Assembly: GCA_963205035.1 (NCBI GenBank)
Contig: CAUJII010000189.1
Location: 1 to 13,150 of the forward strand
Length of the DNA: 13,150 nucleotides
Source of the DNA: Spirochaetota bacterium
Lineage (GTDB): Bacteria > Spirochaetota > Leptospiria > Turneriellales > Turneriellaceae
Direction of reading: 5' to 3'
Of the stretch, positions 8,966-13,150 are shown piece after piece; the stretch's first letter is position 1, and each line of letters opens with the position of its first letter. The position numbers were made by a program, and so were the translations under genes. A model generated the notes under the pieces. The model was not told where the DNA came from, made no database searches, and saw nothing but the letters and a program-made list of their open reading frames with translations.

Positions 8966-9027
8966 GTAATAACTATTACAAATTCCTCCGTTTCAAAAAA
9001 AATCAGATCCTTTGTGGTAGTTATTAC
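8966..9027. repeat. Paired inverted repeat in the divergent helicase/9123-gene promoter region
   Basis: GTAATAACTA (8966-8975) recurs as its exact reverse complement TAGTTATTAC (9018-9027). The left copy is itself part of a small palindrome, GTAATA-AC-TATTAC (8966-8979). Both copies lie in the 174-bp AT-rich gap between two divergent genes, where promoters for both must sit. Two similar sites in opposite orientation suit a regulator operator, though AT-rich spacers produce such matches by chance. The same gap also holds a weak hairpin, CCGTG/CACGG (9070-9074 and 9084-9088), and long A and T runs. Confidence 0.4.
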
Positions 9028-9108
9028 AATATTCGCGTTTTTTTTGGTTTTTGAAAAAAAATTCAAATTCCGTGAGAAAAAAACACGGTTTCTGGGTATT
9101 TAATATAT

Positions 9109-9116
9109 AGAGGGAG
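9109..9116 (+). promoter_or_regulatory. Strong Shine-Dalgarno site for the 9123 gene
   Basis: AGAGGGAG lies six bases before the ATG at 9123. It is the only clear Shine-Dalgarno site in the window and fixes this start. The stretch TATTTAATATATAG just upstream (about 9097-9110) is a plausible -10 region, but I could not pair it with a -35 at normal spacing. Confidence 0.6.
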
Positions 9117-9122
9117 TAATTT

Positions 9123-9695
9123 ATGGAATATCATCAGACATCGGTTTCGCTACGCGAAAAATCGTACCGGCGACTCAAAGCCGCGCAGTTGATTTTTGCT
9201 CGGCATGGGATTAAATGGGGCGAGGGAGAGATTATTTCGCGGCTGTGCAAAGAGACTGTGTTACGCTGGCGCTCCGGCGGTCCTTGGACTGTGTCCGCCC
9301 GGCGGTACAATATCCAGACTGACGAGATTAAATACGTCATCAGGCCCTGGAGGGTTGATAAGAACCTCTACGGTGTGCTTTGGCAGCGGACGATTCATTC
9401 AGGCGAATCGGTGTCGCGGTTCGTCGACTTCGCGATTCGGGTGTTCATGCCGCGATTTGTCGAGATGTATCTACATTCGCCCCGGCGCGGGTCGGCGTTC
9501 TCCGCGCGGAATCATCATTTCTGGGCAGCGCGGTATGCCCGGCGCAAAAGTTTTCCTGACTATTTTATTAACTACCAAAAAGCCACCGAAAAAAATGAGA
9601 ACGGCGGGCTCGAAACGGCTCGGAAGGCAGTCCTCATCGCGAAAAAAGGCCTGTCGTACGCTGAATACATCCACTGCTTGCGAACGTGCATATAG
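9123..9695 (+). CDS. Unclassified protein with two ribbon-helix-helix-like segments
   Basis: I do not recognise this 190-residue protein as a named family. The ATG is supported by a good Shine-Dalgarno site. Residues 5-50 (TSVSLREKSYRRLKAA, then EIISRLCKETVLRW) have the pattern of a short beta strand followed by two helices, as in ribbon-helix-helix DNA-binding proteins. Residues about 70-115 repeat the pattern: a strand (KYVIRPWRVDKNLYGVL), then SGESVSRFVDFAIRVFM, which looks like the second helix of such a fold. The rest is very basic and aromatic (RNHHFWAARYARRKS), then IN-YQKATEKNENGG, with no cysteine cluster, signal peptide or membrane segment. A cytoplasmic DNA-binding protein, perhaps a regulator of its own AT-rich promoter or a small mobile-element protein, is inference only. 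It stands alone, divergent from the helicase. It seems intact and has an SD unlike its neighbours, which fits later arrival. Confidence 0.7.
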   Translation: MEYHQTSVSLREKSYRRLKAAQLIFARHGIKWGEGEIISRLCKETVLRWRSGGPWTVSARRYNIQTDEIKYVIRPWRVDKNLYGVLWQRTIHSGESVSRFVDFAIRVFMPRFVEMYLHSPRRGSAFSARNHHFWAARYARRKSFPDYFINYQKATEKNENGGLETARKAVLIAKKGLSYAEYIHCLRTCI

Positions 9696-9935
9696 CGCGC
9701 GGACTTTTTGGTGGTTTAGCAGGCCTCCCGGCTAAAGTGGCGTGCATCGCCGAAAGGCCAGCCGTTGGTCGGGCTACGCCCGGCGGTGCTTTGACCGGAG
9801 GCAATCATTCCGCATTGCTTGGGCGTGCTATTGGAATTGGCGTTAATTTGTTGATTCTTTGCAGCAACGCGTGCACTAAGCCTAAGCGGCCTGAATTTGT
9901 GCCCATGGCAACATGTAGTGAGAATTTTCTTGGCA
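9696..9935. other. Non-coding stretch with several small hairpins
   Basis: I see no credible gene here; the short open frames (for example 9686-9940) have no recognisable protein features and are read through hairpins. Small inverted repeats seen: TTTAGC/GCTAAA (9715-9720 and 9731-9736), GGCG/CGCC around 9739-9751, CGGGC-TAC-GCCCG near 9768-9782, and GCAAT/ATTGC (9801-9805 and 9814-9818). GCCTCC (9723-9728) can also pair with GGAGGC (9797-9802), enclosing the middle ones. It could be a 3' untranslated region, a small structured RNA, or the remnant of a mobile repeat. None has a clear poly-T tail. Confidence 0.35.
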
Positions 9936-9971
9936 AGTAGACATGACCATGTATTTACGGTCATGTCTACT
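9936..9971. promoter_or_regulatory. 13-bp perfect inverted repeat overlapping the antitoxin start: probable autoregulatory operator
   Basis: AGTAGACATGACC (9936-9948) is followed after ten bases by its exact reverse complement GGTCATGTCTACT (9959-9971). The right arm contains the ATG of the antitoxin gene (9963). A possible promoter overlaps it: TTGGCA at 9930-9935, 16 bases, then TATTTA at 9952-9957. Type II antitoxins of the Phd/YefM fold are known to repress their own promoters by binding palindromes, so an operator is the natural reading. An RNA hairpin hiding the start codon is the alternative. Confidence 0.65.
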
Positions 9972-10190
9972 GTAACGAAAACCAATTTTAAGGCACATGC
10001 GCTTGAACACTTACGCAACGTTCAAGCGACAAAGCGTCCTCTCGTTATTCTTGAGAGGGGACGCCCCGTTCTCAAGGTTGTACCCTATACAGACGACTTT
10101 GAAAAAGAATTGGCAAAATTCAAAGGGCTTCTCATTCACTACGACAATCCCCTTGCGCCTATAGAAGTCGAAAATTGGGAATTAGTGTAA
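9963..10190 (+). CDS. Phd/YefM-family type II antitoxin, apparently solitary
   Basis: The 75-residue protein has the antitoxin pattern: an N-terminal TKTNFKAHALEHLRNVQ (strand and helix), then RPLVILERGRPVLKVVPY, matching the family's 'p-lvIt-rGkPva-lvP' core. The C-terminal part, KGLLIHYDNPLAPIEVENWE, resembles the toxin-binding tails (GS-YDDPL-PV--DWE) of Phd-type antitoxins usually paired with PIN-domain VapC toxins. The start is the ATG at 9963. The frame extends upstream to GTG 9897, but that would read through the inverted repeat and add residues unlike the family. There is no Shine-Dalgarno site, and the putative promoter would give a nearly leaderless mRNA. No toxin follows: the next 274 bases have stops in the three forward frames and no PIN-like start. 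It may be a remnant, or may neutralise a toxin encoded elsewhere. Confidence 0.82.
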   Translation: MSTVTKTNFKAHALEHLRNVQATKRPLVILERGRPVLKVVPYTDDFEKELAKFKGLLIHYDNPLAPIEVENWELV

Positions 10191-10308
10191 TAGTGCAATC
10201 TTAAACTATAAACACGTTCGAGCCTTATGGAATAAGTAATCCGGGCGCGGGATAAATCAGGTGAGGCCATGGCGAAAAATTTTGCCGCCTCTTAGGATGA
10301 ATACCCAT

Positions 10309-10380
10309 GAAAATCACGAGCAGGTTGCAAACCGTTATGCGAGGCTTTTCTAAAAGGAAAAGCCGGCGCTCGTGATTTTC
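10309..10380. repeat. 72-base nested inverted repeat (three-way-junction fold)
   Basis: GAAAATCACGAGC (10309-10321) and GCTCGTGATTTTC (10368-10380) are perfect 13-bp complements. Inside sits a perfect 8-bp hairpin, GGCTTTTC-TAAAAG-GAAAAGCC (10343-10364), and a small GGTT-GCA-AACC hairpin (10323-10333). Together they can fold into a cruciform or a three-way-junction RNA. It lies in the 274-bp gap between the antitoxin and the convergent hydrolase gene. That gap otherwise shows no gene. Possible readings: a bidirectional transcription stop, a dispersed palindromic element (REP or MITE type), or a structured RNA. It lacks the conserved GTTRRRY/RYYYAAC boxes of integron attC sites. Confidence 0.75.
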
Positions 10381-10464
10381 GAAATTCCTTTGAGACAAAA
10401 TTTTTTGCAAAGACTAAGAACCCCAACTGAGTTATGCCGCGCCCAGTAATACCTTCCAAAAAAA

Positions 10465-11346
10465 CTATCGTCCGATAAAGTTTTCAATAAGGTCGTTGAC
10501 GACCTGCGGATGAGAACGCTGCACCCAATGGTTCGCGTTGACGTAATGCAGTTCTGCCTGTGGGGCCACGTCGCGGACGTTGGAATAAATCTCGGGAGTA
10601 ATTGCTAAATCGTGCTCGGGAATTATCACCTGGATGCGACCCTTAATCTCTTTGGGGATCTCGATCCACTTGCCTTGAACCAACTCGCGGTACAGATTCA
10701 GCGGATGAACGACGTTCTTGGATATTTGTTCTTGGTCTTGCGTTAAAAGTATGTCGTCTTTGGGAACGCCGCCCTGAATCAGCGCACGGGGCCAGACAAT
10801 TGTGCCAAAGGTGTTAAATACGAAATCGGGAACGAGCGGTAGTTGAAAGAAGTAGATATACCACGATTTCGCGGCTTGCCTCAAACCGTCGAAAACCGTC
10901 GCGGGGTTCCAAGACGCGAGCTTGCCGAAAAGGTTTGCGCGCACAAGAGCCGGGTGCGGCCCGCTGACCGCCGTGAAAGACGCAATCTGTGATGCGTAGT
11001 CTGGTCTCGAAGTAAATACCCAGCTAATAATCGCTCCCCAATCGTGCGCCACGAGATGTGTTTTCTTAGCACCCAGTGCTTTGATCGCAGCAGAAACTAC
11101 CGGAAGAACATTATCGATGTGGTAGCCGCTGCGTGACGGCGGCGTGTCGCTCTCGCCGACTCCGGGAAGGTCGATAGCTCCCACACGGTAGCGATCGGAA
11201 AAGTATTCCATTTGGTGCGACCAAGTATCGTGCGAGTCGGGCCAGCCGTGTATAAAGAGGATGGCTTCGTCGGCATCGGCCGGGCCGCCGATTTGCATAT
11301 TGATCTTGCCATAGGAGACAGGCACGGCAACGTATTTCAAATTCAT
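10465..11346 (-). CDS. Alpha/beta hydrolase, epoxide-hydrolase-like
   Basis: A complete 293-residue single-domain alpha/beta hydrolase with the features of soluble epoxide hydrolases. The oxyanion-hole motif HGWPDS is at 33-38. The nucleophile elbow VAHDWGA carries Asp102, an aspartate as in epoxide hydrolases and haloalkane dehalogenases, not the serine of esterases. The acid is probably Asp246 (IIPEHDLAIT) and the base His273 (NANHWVQRSHP). The lid has SWYIYFFQLP (161-170) and PLNLYREL (215-222), giving the two tyrosines (Tyr163 or Tyr165, and Tyr219) that polarise the epoxide in this family. It would convert an epoxide to a diol; the substrate is unknown. A haloalkane dehalogenase is less likely given the Tyr pair. 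There is no signal peptide, so it is cytoplasmic. The ATG start at 11346 lacks an SD. It is divergent from the EAL-like gene and convergent with the antitoxin. Confidence 0.9.
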   Translation of the reverse strand: MNLKYVAVPVSYGKINMQIGGPADADEAILFIHGWPDSHDTWSHQMEYFSDRYRVGAIDLPGVGESDTPPSRSGYHIDNVLPVVSAAIKALGAKKTHLVAHDWGAIISWVFTSRPDYASQIASFTAVSGPHPALVRANLFGKLASWNPATVFDGLRQAAKSWYIYFFQLPLVPDFVFNTFGTIVWPRALIQGGVPKDDILLTQDQEQISKNVVHPLNLYRELVQGKWIEIPKEIKGRIQVIIPEHDLAITPEIYSNVRDVAPQAELHYVNANHWVQRSHPQVVNDLIENFIGR

Positions 11347-11470
11347 AGCGTTAGGCCAGAATGGCGAGTCATCGGGTCAAGCGAGGCGCGCGAATCACGG
11401 CCGCACTCAGCCTCTTAGAACTCGCTGGTCTCCTTTTTGCTCTTTCCACGGTGACACAGCCCCGCCATCT
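11347..11470. other. Divergent intergenic region between hydrolase and EAL-like gene
   Basis: These 124 bp must hold promoters for both divergent genes. On the minus strand TTGACC (11375-11380) resembles a -35 box for the hydrolase, but no good -10 follows at 16-18 bases. No Shine-Dalgarno site is visible for either gene. The frame of the downstream gene stays open through this region but has no ATG, GTG or TTG before 11471. Confidence 0.4.
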
Positions 11471-12835
11471 GTGCTCGTGGCCTTACCTTTCCGAACAATA
11501 CTCCAAAAGACGGCAGAAAATTTTGGCTTAGCCGATGCAGAAAAAAATTTCCGCGAAAATTTTATCGAGAAGAATCGCGGTAAACCCCTCTTCATGATGT
11601 TTGTCGAAAACCTCAAAGGAAAAACGATTGCGGAGTTCGTTCAAGAAATACCAGAGTTCGTCAAAAAGACAAACCCCGAAAGCCAAGACATCCACTGCAT
11701 GGTGCTGGGCGACGCGAGCCGTTTTTATGTCGGCATTGTGCCTCTCGATAAGGCGCCGGGCACTCTCCCTAATATCGAAAGCGCAATGGGTAAGCTGCAC
11801 AGTGAAATTCCGAAATACGCAGAGTGGGATTTTGATTTTGGTATTGGCCGCACGCAATGCAATTTTATTTCAGACGCCGAAGAAATTTTCAACGAACTTG
11901 TGAACTCGGCGCACAAGAATCTTAAAGATAACCTCGTCCGCTGGAGTTGGACTTATCTCAACCGTGCGAACGATTATTTCGCGAACGTCGAGGCGAATGC
12001 AGTCATCCAACCCATCGTTCACTTTGATGTGCGCAAAGAGACATATTCCGTAAAAGGCGGGGAGGTCTTTGTGGGGGGCGAGCTATACACCGGCTACGCG
12101 GAGCTCTTGCGCGACATTCCTCAAGACCAAGACATCAACCGCGTCGAACTCTTGATTTTAGAAAAGCTGGTTACCGCGTGCCGCGATGCGCCTGGCCTCT
12201 TGAAATTTAACGTATCGCCCCAAACCCTGCTCGACACTTTTCCTTCGGCGGAAAAAGTGTTCCGCTTCAACGAACTCTTGGCCCGCCAAAAAATACTTCC
12301 GACTAACGTGCGCTTAGAGCTCGTCGAGCAGCCCTACGAAGAAACGCATATCAAGTTGAAAGACGTGTGCCGCTACTTTTTTCAATTTGGAATTACGTTT
12401 GCTGCCGACGACTTCGGCGTGAAGAGCCAGAGCCACCAAGTGATTCTCGACTTGGGCGAGATGATTAAAGAGTTCAAGCTCGACCCGATTAGTTTCAAAT
12501 TTAAGCCCGAGGACGACCAAACCAAATTTTTAGATAATTTAGCGTTCATCGATTATTGCATCCGTCTGGCCGATAACCGCACGGCGATTATCACGGCCGA
12601 AGCAGTCGATGACTACGATACGATGCGCTTCTTGATTGCGCACCAGGTTTTCTATTTTCAATCGAATATTTTCTCGAAGAAGCTGTCTCTGCGTTTTTAC
12701 CGCGAGAACTTTCACAAGATGCAGAATCTTTCAGAAGATGCGGTACGCAAGATTCTCTCCGATGATGCCTTAATCGAGAGGCAGGCTGAGGGCGGTAATA
12801 TTTTCGTCTTAGCAGAAGAGTTGGGATTGAAATAG
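11471..12835 (+). CDS. Degenerate GGDEF-EAL protein (probable c-di-GMP binding or regulatory protein)
   Basis: EAL domains hydrolyse or sense the second messenger c-di-GMP. The EAL-like part is about residues 172-410: QPIV at 180-183, YAELLR (209-214) where active enzymes have YEALLR, FNVSP (246-250), LELVEQ (282-287), ADDFG (312-316), AEAVD (376-380) in place of (A)EGVE, and FQSN (396-399) where QG is usual. The two aspartates, Asn247, Glu283 or Glu286, Glu377 and Gln397 are kept. The EAL motif is scrambled, the KID motif is altered (DPISFKF), and about 11 extra residues precede YAELLR. Residues about 40-155 look like a decayed GGDEF domain: LGDASRFYVGIVP (79-91) stands where GGDEF-type strands occur, and FGIGRT (123-128) and SAHKNL (146-151) fit its end. 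The start is uncertain: GTG 11471, GTG 11477 and ATG 11594 are in frame, none with an SD. Loss of catalysis is inferred. Confidence 0.82.
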   Translation: MLVALPFRTILQKTAENFGLADAEKNFRENFIEKNRGKPLFMMFVENLKGKTIAEFVQEIPEFVKKTNPESQDIHCMVLGDASRFYVGIVPLDKAPGTLPNIESAMGKLHSEIPKYAEWDFDFGIGRTQCNFISDAEEIFNELVNSAHKNLKDNLVRWSWTYLNRANDYFANVEANAVIQPIVHFDVRKETYSVKGGEVFVGGELYTGYAELLRDIPQDQDINRVELLILEKLVTACRDAPGLLKFNVSPQTLLDTFPSAEKVFRFNELLARQKILPTNVRLELVEQPYEETHIKLKDVCRYFFQFGITFAADDFGVKSQSHQVILDLGEMIKEFKLDPISFKFKPEDDQTKFLDNLAFIDYCIRLADNRTAIITAEAVDDYDTMRFLIAHQVFYFQSNIFSKKLSLRFYRENFHKMQNLSEDAVRKILSDDALIERQAEGGNIFVLAEELGLK

Positions 12836-12900
12836 ATGGTTGAGGTTGTCTAATAGGCTCGATTTCGCACAATTTGATACATTTTTGCGCCGGTGGCTGC

Positions 12901-12915
12901 GACCCGCTTCGGGTC
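12901..12915. other. Tight GC-rich hairpin downstream of the EAL-like gene
   Basis: GACCCG-CTT-CGGGTC is a perfect 6-bp stem with a three-base loop. No T run follows directly, so alone it is not a classical terminator, but it may stabilise the 3' end of the upstream transcript. Confidence 0.4.
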
Positions 12916-12930
12916 TCCGTCTTCCGAGTG

Positions 12931-12957
12931 AAAATGTCAATAAAATTGGCATTTTTG
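12931..12957 (+). terminator. Candidate Rho-independent terminator after the EAL-like gene
   Basis: AAAATGTCAA-TAAAA-TTGGCATTTT forms a 10-bp stem with one wobble pair; a five-T run (12952-12956) closes it and continues just past it. The stem is AU-rich and the gene stop is 98 bp upstream, so strength is doubtful. The A tract on the other side would let it work in both directions. Confidence 0.4.
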
Positions 12958-13010
12958 TATCGAAGCCTTGCACAAAAACACTCCGGGGACACCACCTCAA
13001 CGATTCCTAA

Positions 13011-13033
13011 CAAATGAGAATGATTCTCATTTG
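13011..13033. promoter_or_regulatory. Fur-type palindromic operator
   Basis: CAAATGAGAAT-G-ATTCTCATTTG is a perfect palindrome with 11-bp arms about a central base. It matches the classical Fur box (GATAATGATAATCATTATC) in its core TGA-AATGAT--TCA pattern, and the related Zur and PerR boxes share this form. It ends 37 bases before the ATG at 13071, where an operator would block transcription. TTGACA at 13037-13042 resembles a -35 box, but no -10 follows at normal spacing. Confidence 0.72.
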
Positions 13034-13070
13034 CTGTTGACAGAACGTCGCGCCCTTCCCCCTTGTCCCC

Positions 13071-13150
13071 ATGAGAAACGAAAAGAAATCAACTCAAGGC
13101 GGAGAGCTTCTGGCGCGCGGAAAAGTTGCGCGGGCAGACATGTTTGCCTG
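13071..13150 (+). CDS. N-terminus of an unidentified, probably metal-regulated gene (partial)
   Basis: An ATG opens 26 codons without a stop up to the window edge. The protein starts MRNEKKSTQGGELLARGKVA, is basic and hydrophilic, and has no signal peptide in the visible part. I do not recognise it. There is no SD (TTCCCCCTTGTCCCC precedes the ATG). The only clue to function is the Fur-type box 37 bases upstream, which suggests iron, zinc or peroxide control. The start itself is uncertain. Confidence 0.4.
   Translation, partial: MRNEKKSTQGGELLARGKVARADMFA

Noticed and set aside
9686..9940. 84-codon frame after the 9123 gene
   Set aside because: No SD, Gly/Ala-rich translation caused by hairpin sequence, and it overlaps the end of the 9123 gene.
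10191..10300. A toxin (PIN/VapC) partner downstream of the antitoxin
   Set aside because: Stops occur early in each forward frame and no PIN-type start or acidic catalytic motif is seen.
10309..10380. Integron attC site
   Set aside because: The fold is suggestive, but the GTTRRRY and RYYYAAC core boxes are absent, the stems are too perfect, and no integrase is seen.
10225..10410. 61-codon minus-strand frame
   Set aside because: It runs through the nested inverted repeat and has no protein-like features; best seen as a by-product of the repeat.

Overview
The window is chromosomal DNA from a Gram-negative, chemotactic bacterium, with G+C near one half by eye. A spirochaete of the Leptospira/Leptonema/Turneriella group is my best guess. 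It rests on general resemblance: CheC-type chemotaxis chemistry, scarce Shine-Dalgarno sites, and a small unclassified protein of a type I associate with that group. No single diagnostic gene proves it, so treat the taxonomy as a weak inference.

Layout. (1) Bases 1-872, minus strand: the N-terminal part of a membrane sensor with two transmembrane segments around an extracytoplasmic domain. It runs off the left edge. (2) 953-3688, plus: a complete CheA chemotaxis kinase that carries an extra C-terminal CheC-like phosphatase domain after an acidic linker. It is divergent from the sensor, which suggests a signalling module. (3) 3693-7055 and 7140-8948, both minus: carB (carbamoyl-phosphate synthase large chain) and, upstream of it, a DEAD-box RNA helicase with a long basic tail. 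CheA and carB converge with four bases between their stop codons. (4) 8949-10464: a sparse, accessory-looking islet. It holds an AT-rich divergent promoter region with inverted repeats, an unclassified 190-residue protein with two ribbon-helix-helix-like segments, a structured non-coding stretch, a solitary Phd/YefM-type antitoxin whose start codon lies in a 13-bp inverted repeat, and a 72-base nested inverted repeat. (5) 10465-11346, minus: an epoxide-hydrolase-like alpha/beta hydrolase. (6) 11471-12835, plus: a protein with degenerate GGDEF and EAL domains, probably a c-di-GMP binding or regulatory protein and not a standard enzyme. (7) 12836-13150: terminator-like hairpins, a near-perfect Fur-type box, and the first 26 codons of a gene leaving the right edge.

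Together, the sensor, the CheA-CheC fusion and the EAL-like protein point to motility and second-messenger control. carB (pyrimidine and arginine synthesis) and the helicase are housekeeping. I saw no rRNA, tRNA, CRISPR array, transposase or integrase. The most unusual items are the kinase-phosphatase fusion, the antitoxin without a toxin, the nested inverted repeat, and the double ribbon-helix-helix-like protein.
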